A stretch of 64,000 nt of DNA, taken from DATFNV01 sp963827935. Lineage in GTDB: Bacteria; Planctomycetota; Planctomycetia; Gemmatales; Gemmataceae. Positions 46,825-55,793 of this stretch are shown here, piece after piece. The notes beneath the pieces were generated by a model, which saw only the letters and a program-made list of their open reading frames with translations, was not told where the DNA came from and did no database searches. Every line of letters begins with the position of its first letter. Position 1 is the first letter of the stretch. The DNA lies in assembly GCA_963827935.1 (NCBI GenBank), contig CAWHCN010000017.1:930001-994000 (forward strand), given 5' to 3'. The position numbers and the translations under genes were made by a program.

Positions 46825-46920
46825 AACATAAGAGTGATTATCGGACGTTGTGGAAATTGGGCGGCGAACCGGCCCGCGCGGCCCTGTCTTGCCGCGACGT
46901 CCGATAATGCCCGTTATGTT
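46825..46920. repeat. Imperfect 24-bp terminal inverted repeats bounding a ~96-bp element
   Basis: AACATAAGAGTGATTATCGGACGT at 46825-46848 is complementary to 46897-46920 at about 19 of 24 positions, with exact ATTATCGGACGT/ACGTCCGATAAT cores. The interior is GC-rich. It lies in an otherwise empty intergenic region. Confidence 0.7.
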
Positions 46921-47073
46921 TAACTCCGCGATGACTTCTCGGCTGCGACGCCCGGATCGCAAAACCGCCGTGGCGTCCGCACAGTTCATCGGGTAAACTC
47001 GCTGCCGTTTCGCCAGTCTCGCGACGTGGTTTGCCGTTCGGTTTGTGCAATCCTAACCCCAGGAGAGAGCATC

Positions 47074-47564
47074 ATGGCGAAGAGCAACGTGAAGGCGATT
47101 CCCGCGGGATACCACACGGTCACGCCGTACCTCGTGGTCAAGAGCGCCGCCGAGGCCATCGAGTTTTACAAGAAAGCGTTCGGGGCGGTCGAGCTGGTCC
47201 GCCATCCGGCGCGGGTGGCCAGGGGATCATGCATGCCCAGATTCGGATCGGCGACTCCACGATCATGATGGGCGACGAGCACCCGCACATGGGGGGCAAG
47301 TCACCGGCGACCCTCGGAGCGATCACCGGCAGCCTCTACCTGTATGTGGAGGATGTGGACGCGGCGTTCCAGAAGGCCGTTGGCGCCGGCGCCAAGGGCG
47401 ACTTCCCGCCGGGGAACATGTTCTGGGGCGACCGGATGTGTTCGGTGACCGACCCGTTCGGCCACGTCTGGGCCCTGGCCACGCACATCGAGGATGTGCC
47501 GATCGAAGACATGGACCGTCGCCGCTCGGAGTTCTTCGCCAGCATGGCGAAGAAGCGAGGCTGA
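47074..47564 (+). CDS. VOC-superfamily (glyoxalase/PhnB-like) protein, one-base frameshift
   Basis: ATG 47074 has AGGAGAGAG upstream. The first frame reads YHTVTPYLVVKSAAEAIEFY, KKAFGAVELVRHP. Inserting one G near 47211 joins the second frame, GIMHAQIRIGDSTIMMGDEH, YLYVEDVDAAFQKAVGAGAK, MFWGDRMCSVTDPFGHVWAL. These are the two beta-alpha-beta modules of PhnB-like VOC proteins, with His/Glu ligands in HAQI and DPFGH. Substrate is unknown. It is 163 codons when corrected. Confidence 0.88.
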
Positions 47565-47602
47565 GACGGTCCCAGTGGGGATAGCTGTGGCGGGGAGGAC
47601 GC

Positions 47603-48022
47603 ATGGCCGGCTATTCGGGGACGCCGCTGGTGCGGAAACTCGGCATCAAGGCCGGCCACCGCATTGCCCTGCTCGGCGCCCCGGATGGGTTTGTCGCCAG
47701 CCTCAATCCGTTTCCCGAGGACGCCCACATCCAGGCCGACCTCCGCGGCGCGCGGCTGGACGTGATCGTGCTGTTCGCGCCGGACCAGGCCGGCCTGAGT
47801 CGCGGCTTTGGTCCGGCGGCCCGGCGCCTCTCCCCCGCCGGTGGGCTCTGGGTCGCCTGGCCGAAGAAGGCCTCGGGCGTCCCCACCGACCTGACCGAGA
47901 CCGAGGTGAGAGCGCTCGGGCTGGAAGTGGGCCTGGTCGACAACAAGGTGTGCGCGATCGACGAGGTCTGGTCGGGGCTGCGCTTCGTCATTCGAGTTCA
48001 GGATCGTCCGACGACACGGTGA
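47603..48022 (+). CDS. DUF3052 family protein
   Basis: The 139-residue protein starts MAGYSGTPLVRKLGIKAGHR, the hallmark of DUF3052, followed by IALLGAPDGFVASL, VIVLFAPDQ and a C-terminal GLRFVIRVQDR. GGGGAGG lies just before the ATG. The family is small and of unknown function; the N-terminus resembles a Rossmann-like edge. It may be co-transcribed with the next gene, which starts 10 bases after its stop. Confidence 0.85.
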   Translation: MAGYSGTPLVRKLGIKAGHRIALLGAPDGFVASLNPFPEDAHIQADLRGARLDVIVLFAPDQAGLSRGFGPAARRLSPAGGLWVAWPKKASGVPTDLTETEVRALGLEVGLVDNKVCAIDEVWSGLRFVIRVQDRPTTR

Positions 48023-48032
48023 GGGGATCGCG

Positions 48033-48491
48033 ATGGCCGTTGCGCCGCCCGAAGCCGGCGACCAGAGGATCCGAATCGCTCGCAGCCTGGGAGCAGTCGC
48101 TATTGGGTTGCTTTATGCGGCGGCGGGCATCTGGCTCACCCAGGTCGTGTTGTGGTTTGCCATCCCGGGAGAGCCCCAGGAGGACGGGACGGAATTGATT
48201 CCGCAATCGCGTCTCGTGGCGTCGGTGCTTTGCACGGTCGGCAGCGCGGCGCTGGCAGGATTCATGGCTGCCCACATCGGCGGCCGCGCCGAGCTGCTGC
48301 ACGGACTGGCGCTGGGGACACTGCTGCTGGCCGTGCTGGCGGTCACCACGCAACTGCTCATGGCGCAGCCAGGGCCGCCCTGGTATCAGCTCGCGTTACC
48401 CGGTTCTGCCGTTCCCGGCGTTCTCCTGGGCGCTCTTCTGCGGCTGCGGGTGAGGCGTCCGTCCTCTCCTGCTCCGTCGAGCCCCGTCTAA
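48033..48491 (+). CDS. Small integral membrane protein
   Basis: A 152-residue protein with GAGGGG upstream of ATG 48033. Four hydrophobic segments are visible: SLGAVAIGLLYAAAGIWLTQ, VASVLCTVGSAALAGFMAAH, ALGTLLLAVLAVTTQLLMA and LPGSAVPGVLLGALLRL. No catalytic or transport motif was recognised. The C-terminus is Ser/Pro-rich. It follows the DUF3052 gene closely. Confidence 0.65.
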   Translation: MAVAPPEAGDQRIRIARSLGAVAIGLLYAAAGIWLTQVVLWFAIPGEPQEDGTELIPQSRLVASVLCTVGSAALAGFMAAHIGGRAELLHGLALGTLLLAVLAVTTQLLMAQPGPPWYQLALPGSAVPGVLLGALLRLRVRRPSSPAPSSPV

Positions 48492-48533
48492 CGGCGTGCT
48501 GTCAGCGGCGCCGCCGGCCGCTATCCTATTGCC

Positions 48534-49826
48534 ATGCCTACTTCAGCGAACCTGACGCACAGCCGCCTCCGGGCCGGGATGGTCGGCCTGGGTATGATCT
48601 TCGACGAGACGTATCGGCCGCTCTTCGAGCAGCTCCATCGTGAGGGGCTGTATCGCGGCGACTTCGGCCTGGTGGATGTCGAGCTGACAGCGGTGGCCAG
48701 CCGCACCGGCCGCCGCGCCGAACGCTATCGCACCGAAGCCGCCGGCCGCATTGGTCCCTTCGCCAGCTTTTCCGGCGACCATTCCATGCCGCACCTCCTG
48801 GAGCACGGCGTTGATGTCGTTGGCATCGCTACCCCCGACGATCGCCATTTCGAGGCCGCCCAGGTCACTCTCGCGGGCGGCAAGCATGTTCTTATCGAGA
48901 AGCCCTCCGTGCTCCGCCTCCAGGAGCTGGACGAGCTGGCCACACTGGCTCGCAAGAACGGGGTGCTGGCCAAGGTCGTCTACCACAAGCTCGCCGATCC
49001 CGATCACAAGAAGCTGCGAACCCACGTGGTGGACGGGGTCTTGCGGCATGTGAATAACGGCTACTGCTCGCTGCTGGAGCCGAAGTCAATCAGCGGTGGA
49101 CAGTTCGCGGAGTGGATCAGCGGCCGCAACCCGGGGACCTACGTCGCCGTCCATTACATCAAGCTGATCGATTTCACATTCGGCGGCGCTTGCCGGCTGG
49201 CTTGCATCTCAGCCACGGGCCAGCGTGGCTTGGTCGGGACTGCTGGCGGCACGACCTGGGATTCCGTCCAACTCCAGATGGTCTATGTCTACCCCGATGG
49301 CCGGGAGGCGGCCTTCGACATCCACACCAGCTGGGTCACGCCGGACAACTCCCCCGGTTACGTCGAGCAGGAGGTACAGTTCCGCTTCGACAACGGCATC
49401 TGGAATGCCCACCAGCGCAAGCGCGGCGTCGAGCTGACGGTCGAAGGGCACACGCCGAACGATCTCAAGATCACGCCGAACCACCATTACAACGGCACCT
49501 TTCTGGAGCCGTGGGACGAGCGTTCACAGCGCGGCTACGGCATCGAAATTCTGCGCCGTTTCTTCGAGGAGGTCGCCCATGTGGAATTCGGCGGCCCCCC
49601 GGCCTTGCGGGAGGAGCGGCTGGAGGCCATGTGGTCGCTTTCTTACAACGATCTGTCCGCCGACCGCAACACCGTGGCCGTGGTGCAGGGGCTGGAGGCG
49701 ATCCTGACCGAGCAGGTCCGCGGCGTAACGGGCTGTGTAGTGAACGTGAACGGTGCGGAAGGAGGGCTGGTTCTCTGGCGGCCCGGCAAGGTTGAACCGA
49801 CAATCTTATATCCGGGACGGGTTTGA
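48534..49826 (+). CDS. Gfo/Idh/MocA-family oxidoreductase
   Basis: The N-terminal Rossmann region reads RAGMVGLGMIFDETY, DVVGIATPDDRHFEAAQVTL and the family EKP motif HVLIEKPSVLRL near residue 120. The C-terminal half (~residues 150-400) is the substrate-binding alpha/beta domain (NPGTYVAVHYIKLIDF, TPNHHYNGTFLEPWDE). Members oxidise or reduce sugars or cyclitols with NAD(P). The usual Gly-rich loop is shortened to GLGMI. No neighbour suggests the substrate. Confidence 0.88.
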   Translation: MPTSANLTHSRLRAGMVGLGMIFDETYRPLFEQLHREGLYRGDFGLVDVELTAVASRTGRRAERYRTEAAGRIGPFASFSGDHSMPHLLEHGVDVVGIATPDDRHFEAAQVTLAGGKHVLIEKPSVLRLQELDELATLARKNGVLAKVVYHKLADPDHKKLRTHVVDGVLRHVNNGYCSLLEPKSISGGQFAEWISGRNPGTYVAVHYIKLIDFTFGGACRLACISATGQRGLVGTAGGTTWDSVQLQMVYVYPDGREAAFDIHTSWVTPDNSPGYVEQEVQFRFDNGIWNAHQRKRGVELTVEGHTPNDLKITPNHHYNGTFLEPWDERSQRGYGIEILRRFFEEVAHVEFGGPPALREERLEAMWSLSYNDLSADRNTVAVVQGLEAILTEQVRGVTGCVVNVNGAEGGLVLWRPGKVEPTILYPGRV

Positions 49827-49844
49827 TCTCCCCTGCCCTGCCCG

Positions 49845-50696
49845 TCACTTGCGGCGCCCGCCCCGTTTGGGGGTGCGCTGCCGTTTGGCCGGAGCCCCGC
49901 TCCGCAAACGGGTCTGAAGCCATTCGTTTTGCTCGGCGGTCAACGGCAGGGTCAGCGGCTTGCCGTAGTCGATGCGGCGCCGATAACGGAGGCGCTCGTA
50001 GACCGCGTCCACCAGCGGCTGGAGCGGAAGGATCACGTCCGGGTCCTTCCCCGCCAGGGGGATGGTCAGGTCGGGCAACGCCCGGTCGAAGTATGCCTTC
50101 CGAACCCGGCAATAGGGGGCACGTTGCTGGCGGCAGAGCAGGATGTAATAGGGGCTGTCGGGCAGCGGGTCGAGCATGGGCATGCGCTTGCCGGTACGGA
50201 GCAGGTCGATCTCCACGAAGTGGGCCGTCCCGAGCAGTCGCGCGTTGCGCTTTCGCAGGTAGATCTTTCGCCCTTTTGATCGGGCACGCTTGTTCGACGG
50301 AGACAGGATCTCGAGGCAGGTGACGAGCTGCGGCTGGCTTTCCTCCTCCTCAAAGATCTCGATGAAGTTCTCGCGATACTCTTCGTCTATAAAGGCTCGT
50401 ACTGTGACTTCGTCGGTCGACTGCTCCTCGATCACAGCGGTGCTACTCCCGTTACGAGGTTTTCTTTCACGTCCGGTCGGCGAGAGGACTCCCACGTCAG
50501 GCTTGAAGAGGTGAATCTTCTTCTCATCGACACCGGCCACGACGATGTAAGAGCGTTGTCCGGTCTGGACGTAGTAGCGCTCCGGCAGCACGCCGGCGAG
50601 GGCCCGCTTGATCTCACCGATCAAGTCGTCGTGGAAGTCTTCCCACAAGCCGTTTGCTTCGATGAACGGATCCATCCCAGGGAATGGCGACTTCAT
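49845..50696 (-). CDS. DUF4058 family protein
   Basis: ATG 50696 begins MKSPFPGMDPFIEANGLWED, the exact family opening. It continues FHDDLIGEIKRALAGVLPER, LVTCLEILSPSNKR, ARLLGTAHFVEIDLLRTG and RYRRRIDYGKPLTLPL, all typical of DUF4058. The E-i-l-S and V-E-I-D-L-L strands recall PD-(D/E)XK nuclease cores. The C-terminus is Lys/Arg-rich. Function is unknown; the family is very common in planctomycetes and cyanobacteria. Confidence 0.92.
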   Translation of the reverse strand: MKSPFPGMDPFIEANGLWEDFHDDLIGEIKRALAGVLPERYYVQTGQRSYIVVAGVDEKKIHLFKPDVGVLSPTGRERKPRNGSSTAVIEEQSTDEVTVRAFIDEEYRENFIEIFEEEESQPQLVTCLEILSPSNKRARSKGRKIYLRKRNARLLGTAHFVEIDLLRTGKRMPMLDPLPDSPYYILLCRQQRAPYCRVRKAYFDRALPDLTIPLAGKDPDVILPLQPLVDAVYERLRYRRRIDYGKPLTLPLTAEQNEWLQTRLRSGAPAKRQRTPKRGGRRK

Positions 50697-50874
50697 GACG
50701 ACGACTCTCCTGCGGCCCAGGCGATACCCCAGGAGCATACCGCGGACGATGCAGGATCGCCACGCCAGTCAATCGCGTCGGCCGTTGGCGATTTGCAGCG
50801 AGCCCAGCCTTTCGGCCCTCGCTCGAATGGTGTATCGTTGACGCACGCCCCGCCGACCGGAGTAACTCGACGCC

Positions 50875-52260
50875 ATGATGACGCCTCCGCACCACCCCAA
50901 CGAATCCGGTTCCAACGCCACGCGCGACCAGGCCGCCCGCTTCGAGCCCAAGACGCTGCGTACTTTTACGCCGACACAGGCGGTCCTGGCCCGCAGTGCC
51001 GGCATCTACCACTGGACGCCGGAAGGTCGCCGGTTGTACGACTTCAGCTCTGGCGTCCTCGTCGCCAACCTGGGGCACAATCCCGAAGCGTGGATGACCC
51101 GTTTCACCGAGTACATGGGCTGGCGGGCCTATGCGACGGGCCAGGCTCTTCCGTCCCCGGCCGGCTTCTTCTCGTCGCTGCCGATGAATGCCTACAACGC
51201 GGTGACTGGCGTCGAGTCCGAAGCGAGCCGGCGGCTGGCCGGCGTGATGCAGAGCCGGCCGGGCGGCCAGCGGCTAGAGCAGGTGCTCTGGGCCGCCTCC
51301 GGGTCCGAGGCGGTCCAGAAGGCGCTGTGGGCCGCCCTGACCCGCGACCCCGCCCGCGACATCATCCTGGCGACTCGTTTCGGCTTCCACGGCAAGAAGG
51401 GACTGGCCGGCGCCGTCACCGGCTGCGAGACCGACCACGATCGCGACCCGCGCGTCCGCTTCATCAGCTTCCCGCGCGAGGAATGTGCCGACGTAAGCCT
51501 GCGCGACGCGCCGTTCGATCCGGAGCCGTATCGCCGCGAGCTGGAGGCGTTGAAGCGAGAGTTTGGCCGGCGACTGAACAGCCTGATTACCGAGCCGTAT
51601 CTCGGCGGTGGCGGGTCCTATCATCCGCCGCGCGCGTATTTGCAGCTCCTTCAGAAGTTCTGCCGCGATAACGACCTGGTGTTCATCCTGGATGAAGTGC
51701 AGTCGAACTTCGGGCGCACGGGGGCCCTGTTTGCCTACGAGAGCTACGGCCTAGAGCCCGACATGGTCGTGATGGGCAAGGGGCTGGGTAACGGCGTGCC
51801 GGTGGCTGCCGCTGCCGGGCGCACTGATCTGTTCGCCAGCCTCGACTATGGCGACGGGTCGGACACCTGGAGCGCCAATCCACTCTGCTGCGCCGCGGTG
51901 CTGGCGACCTTGGACGAGTTCGCCGCCCATGACATTTTGACCCCCTGCCGCCGGGCGTCGGCGGTGCTGGAGGCCGGCCTGGTGCGGCTGAAGGAACTGC
52001 CCTTCGTGGCCCGCGTCCGCGGCGAGCGGGGCGGCATGGTCTGGGGCGTTGAAACGAAGGACCACGCCGGTCGATCCGCCGCCGACTGGGCCAATGCCGT
52101 TGTGCTGGCTTGCTACCACGGGGAGGGGAATGAGGGCATCCACCTGCTGGGTCCGCTCGCCAAGAAGGTGATCCGCATCGCGCCGCCGCTGGTCATCACC
52201 GAAGAGGAAGCCAGGGCGGCGGGGGCGTTGATGTATCGTGTATTGTCCTCCATTGTTTAG
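50875..52260 (+). CDS. Class III pyridoxal-phosphate aminotransferase
   Basis: The 461 residues contain the class III pattern: GRRLYDFSSGVLVANLGHNP, ASGSEAVQKALWAAL (phosphate-binding), ATRFGFHGKKGLAGAV, FILDEVQSNFGRTGALFAYE (Asp contacting PLP) and MVVMGKGLGNGVPVAAAAGR with the Schiff-base Lys. It transfers an amino group between an omega-amino acid and a keto acid. The exact substrate is not readable; GABA, ornithine or diaminobutyrate types are possible. Confidence 0.9.
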   Translation: MMTPPHHPNESGSNATRDQAARFEPKTLRTFTPTQAVLARSAGIYHWTPEGRRLYDFSSGVLVANLGHNPEAWMTRFTEYMGWRAYATGQALPSPAGFFSSLPMNAYNAVTGVESEASRRLAGVMQSRPGGQRLEQVLWAASGSEAVQKALWAALTRDPARDIILATRFGFHGKKGLAGAVTGCETDHDRDPRVRFISFPREECADVSLRDAPFDPEPYRRELEALKREFGRRLNSLITEPYLGGGGSYHPPRAYLQLLQKFCRDNDLVFILDEVQSNFGRTGALFAYESYGLEPDMVVMGKGLGNGVPVAAAAGRTDLFASLDYGDGSDTWSANPLCCAAVLATLDEFAAHDILTPCRRASAVLEAGLVRLKELPFVARVRGERGGMVWGVETKDHAGRSAADWANAVVLACYHGEGNEGIHLLGPLAKKVIRIAPPLVITEEEARAAGALMYRVLSSIV

Positions 52261-52618
52261 CCGCGGGTGGTAGACCCGCGAGTCTACGACCCAAACCGCT
52301 CGCGCCGGGGCCGGGCGTGACCTAGGATTGAGAACGTCTTCCTCACTTTGTAAGGGTTCGTTCCGAAGTGGGTCTTACTCGGTAATACACCTGGGGTCGG
52401 CCCGGCTGAGTTCTGTGCCAAATGGGGTAGTTCCGTGCCAACCTTGGCACGGAACTTTTTGGACGCTAGTTATTATTCTGATTGACGTTGCGCCGCACGC
52501 CCGAGTTCTGTGCCATGATTCTGAGGGGTATGGGCTTAAGCTCGCCTTACTTACACTCCATGAACCAGGCCCCCCCCTTCCTGACCCCCTGCCCTGCCCT
52601 TCCCCGCGCGGAGCCGCC
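52261..52618. other. Intergenic region with a 13-bp hairpin
   Basis: Contains a TTTAGCCGCGGGT palindrome just after the aminotransferase stop, a strong hairpin at 52429-52456, and three copies of a GTTCYGTGCCA motif. No gene is credible before the TPR protein. Confidence 0.5.
52429..52460 (+). terminator. Rho-independent-like hairpin with T tract
   Basis: AGTTCCGTGCCAA and TTGGCACGGAACT are exact complements with two bases between, followed by TTTT. GTTCTGTGCCA motifs nearby (near 52410 and 52505) repeat one arm. Confidence 0.65.
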
Positions 52619-53146
52619 GTGTCGCACTCAAGAAATCAGATCGCTGCTGCCCTCGCCTTCCTGTTTCTGTCAGTCCCGGCCAGTGCCGACGACGCCGAGC
52701 GCAATCCGACCGCCGCCGACTGCAATAACCGCGGCGTTGAGCTGTGCGGCCAGGAGCAATACGAAAAGGCACTGCGCGAATTCAACAAGGCGCTGCGGCT
52801 CAACCCGACCTACATCCTGGGGTACAGGAATCGGGCCATCCTCTTCCTGCGTGTTGGCGCCGCCATGCCTGGGCGGTCGCGGCCCTACTTCCAGCAGGCC
52901 CTGTTCGATTACAGCGCTGCCCTCGAACTCAACCCGAAGGATGCCGACGCCTATCGCGAGCGCGCCCTGGTGCATGCCCGGATGGGTGACGCGGACAGGG
53001 CCATCGCCGATTTCACGCAGGCCCTGAAAATCAAGCCCGATTTCGCCGAGGCCTACCGCGGACGCAGCAAGGCGTATCGCGACAAGGGCGATCTCGAACG
53101 GGCCGTGGCCGATATCGAACGGGCGATCAAGCTCGAAGGCCGATGA
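52619..53146 (+). CDS. Secreted tetratricopeptide-repeat protein
   Basis: GTG 52619 gives a signal peptide (RNQIAAALAFLFLSVPASA) directly before the mature part; upstream in-frame sequence is unlikely coding. The mature ~150 residues are TPR repeats: NNRGVELCGQEQYEKALREF, NPTYILGYRNRAILFLRVGA, NPKDADAYRERALVHARMGD, KPDFAEAYRGRSKAYRDKGD. It should be a periplasmic scaffold. A long palindromic element follows downstream. Confidence 0.75.
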   Translation: MSHSRNQIAAALAFLFLSVPASADDAERNPTAADCNNRGVELCGQEQYEKALREFNKALRLNPTYILGYRNRAILFLRVGAAMPGRSRPYFQQALFDYSAALELNPKDADAYRERALVHARMGDADRAIADFTQALKIKPDFAEAYRGRSKAYRDKGDLERAVADIERAIKLEGR

Positions 53147-53620
53147 TCGCGGCTGTCGCCGTTTTTGGGGTCCATTCTCGTTATTGCGCCACCAGAACCT
53201 ATCGTCCCGGGGGGGTAGCCCCGGAGGGGCGGCCGTTGTTAGCCAGGGGCTTCAGCCCCTGGACAAGGGCCTCATTGTTAGACCGGTAGCCCCGGAGGGG
53301 CGGCCGTAGGGCACGGCCGCCCCTCCGGGGCTAGGGTGGATTTGTCTTGGCCGTCGCCCCAGGGGCTGAAGCCCCTGGCTAACAACGGCCGCCCCTCCGG
53401 GGCTACACCGCCGTGGTCGCCCCGCATTACCGGGAATGGACCGGCTTCTCGCCTCGGCCTTGCAAAAACGCCACGTCTCCCTGAGAATGCTCCCATCCCG
53501 CGATCCGGCCCGGCCGCGAAGCTCATCCTTTTGCGGCGTCTGGTGAACGGCCCAGCAACCGACCGCGTACAATACCCAGGGAAGGATCGCCCGCCCCACC
53601 CACCCAAGCAGGCACCTGTT
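53147..53620. other. Intergenic region dominated by a composite palindrome
   Basis: Apart from the element at 53215-53406 I see no gene. The permease promoter should lie in 53410-53610; no consensus is visible. Confidence 0.5.
53215..53406. repeat. Composite palindrome with 48-bp perfect arms
   Basis: Arms 53215-53262 and 53359-53406 are exact complements over 48 bases. A second perfect palindrome sits between them (53287-53307 with 53313-53333), sharing the TAGCCCCGGAGGGGCGGCCGT unit with the outer arms. Confidence 0.95.
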
Positions 53621-54617
53621 GTGGATAGCCAGAAGCTTTACCTATTTATCACGCAGTTCATGAGCATCGTTCTGGAGGCGATGCCATTTATCGTCCTGGG
53701 GGCGGTCATTGCCGGGGTGCTGGAAGAGTTCGTGCCGCAGCGCTTCATGGCACGGGTCATGCCACGCAACCGCGTGTGGGCCATCCTGGCCGGCGGCCTG
53801 CTCGGTCTGCCGTTTCCGATGTGCGAATGCGGCATCATCCCCATCATGCGTCGCTTGATTCGCAAGGGCGTGCCGCTCAGCGCCTGCACCGCCTACTTGC
53901 TGGCCGGACCGATTATCAACGTCGTCGTCATGGGCAGCACCATGACCGCGTTCCTGAATCAGGAGCAGTTCTCCACCCCCACCATGCGCCAGATGGGCTC
54001 CTGGTGGATGACGGCGATGCGCATGGGCCTAGGCTACCTGGTCGCCGTCGGCACGAGCCTCGTCGTCGAGTGGCAGTATCGGCAGCACGGCAACAAGCTG
54101 CTGACGCCGCTGGCCATGCCGCCGGCCCAGCCGACGCCGGACGAGGACGAAGCCCTGGCCAATGCACCGAGGAAGAGCCTTTCCCAGCGACTGGGCAACG
54201 TCTCCGAAACGGCCCTGCACGACTTCGTGGACATCATGGTTTTCCTTATCATCGGTGCATTCATCTCCCGCGCTGGCCGGTCAGCTCTTTTCGCACGACG
54301 ACATCGAAGGCTTCGGGCGTCTTTACCCGGTGCTGGCAATCGTGAGCATGATGGCGATGGCCGTCCTCCTCTGTCTGTGCAGCGAGGCGGATGCGTTCGT
54401 GGCCGCCAGCTATACCACGCTGAATCCGTCGGCCAAGCTGGCCTTCCTCACGCTGGGACCCATGCTGGACCTGAAGTTGTACTTCATGTACACGCGTGTC
54501 TTCCGCCCGCGGCTGATCTGGACCATCTTCACCGCCTCCGCCGTGCAGGTGCTCATCTACTCGGTGATTTTCCATTATGTGTGGCGGTATTTCACTCAGG
54601 CGCCGACGAGTCCGTGA
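53621..54617 (+). CDS. DUF318/COG0701-type permease (one-base frameshift)
   Basis: From GTG 53621 the protein has repeated transmembrane segments: FITQFMSIVLEAMPFIVLGA, WAILAGGLLGLPFPMCECGI, SACTAYLLAGPIINVVVMGS. The PMCECGIIP and CTAYLLAGPI motifs are characteristic of this permease family. A cytosolic loop follows, and one extra base near 54270 breaks the frame. It resumes with PALAGQLFSHDDIEGFGRLY and further membrane helices ending near 54617. About 330 residues when corrected. Related permeases with a TIGR03943-type partner are thought to handle metal ions or small organic arsenicals. Confidence 0.85.
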
Positions 54618-54663
54618 CGGTGCGTCCGCCCGCATATCATTCGCCCCTTGCCTGGAGACCACG

Positions 54664-55685
54664 ATGGCTCACGACCATTCTCACGATGATCCGCAGGCGT
54701 ACTACGTCGAGCAGCTCTGTACGATCGGCATTACGGGTGTCCTGGGCGGCATTGCCGTCATGATGTTTCAGCGCGGACGCCTCTGGTTCCTGGCGGGCAA
54801 GATTCAGCCGTGGGTGCTGGCCGGCGGCATTCTGCTTCTGGTGGTCGTCGCGATACGGGCCGCGGTGGTCTGGATGCAGGCGGGTGCACACCGGCCGAAC
54901 CCGATCATCACGATCACGATCACGACCATGAGCATGGCCACGACCACTCGCATGGCGGCGACTGCGGACACGATCACGAGCACGAGCACAGCCACGCTCA
55001 CGGCCCGGAACATGACCACTCGCATGGCGGCGACTGCGATCACGAACATGAGCACAGCCACACACACGGCGCCGAGCCTGACCACTCACATGGCGGCGAT
55101 GGCCACGAGCATGGCTCGGGGCCGTGGCGCTACGTCATCCTGCTCCTTCCCGTCGTCCTTTTCTTCCTCGGCTTGCCCGACAAGAGCAAGGCGACGGCCG
55201 ACGATCGCGACGCCATCCAGGCCAACCTGGACGTCAAGACTGTTGCCGAGCAGGCCAAGGGACAGGTCTTCGAGGTCGATTTCCCCGAGTTGCAACGCGC
55301 GCCGGCGACCCAGACCAGCCGGGACTTTTACGAGGGCAAAACAATCCGCGTCAAGGGGCAGTTCCTGCCGGGCAACGACCGAATGTTCACCCTGGTGCGC
55401 TATCGGCAAAACTGTTGTGCGCGCGACGCCATCCCGCTCAAGGCGGTCATCCTGATTGATCCGAAGTCCACGGCGAAGCTGCCCGTGGAGGAACTGCGGA
55501 GCCAGTGGCTTCAGGTCGAAGGACAACTTCAGTTCCGGCCCAACCCCACCCAGCCCGACGCCTGGCTCACGGTGATCGTGCTGCAACCAGATGAAACCCG
55601 GCCGCTGTTCGACTCCACGGGCCAGAACGGCAAGGCGCTGATCAAGGTGGTGCCGGCGGATGCAAATTATTACCTGTCCTGGTGA
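54664..55685 (+). CDS. TIGR03943-type permease partner with a His-rich metal-binding region (frameshifted)
   Basis: ATG 54664 has GGAG seven bases upstream and follows the permease stop by 46 bases. The N-terminus has two membrane helices (LCTIGITGVLGGIAVMMF; WVLAGGILLLVVVAIRAAVV). One C missing near 54900 shifts the frame. It continues in a ~65-residue tract of HDHDHEH-type repeats with GGDC spacers, then a third helix (YVILLLPVVLFFLGL) and a periplasmic or cytosolic domain (FYEGKTIRVKGQFLPGN, RYRQNCCARDAIPL). The His tract should bind zinc or another divalent metal. The gene pair is a known permease module. Confidence 0.85.
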
Positions 55686-55703
55686 GACGAGCGGCCGACG
55701 TTG

Positions 55704-55757
55704 TCTCCCCTCGCCCCGGAACTCGGGGAGAGGTGGTGGTTCCGGGGCGAGGGGAGA
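55704..55757. repeat. Short palindromic element related to family A
   Basis: Exact 19-bp arms TCTCCCCTCGCCCCGGAAC (55704-55722) and its complement (55739-55757), between the permease partner and the HD gene. Confidence 0.8.
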
Positions 55758-55793
55758 TCATCACCCGGCACTCGCTGCAGAGGAGAGCTGCCG

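Noticed and set aside
52328..52618. Longer start for the TPR protein
   Set aside because: It includes the palindromic hairpin and lacks any conserved sequence, whereas GTG 52619 begins a clear signal peptide.
53215..53406. Insertion sequence
   Set aside because: The element has no coding capacity and no transposase is near; only palindromic structure supports mobility.
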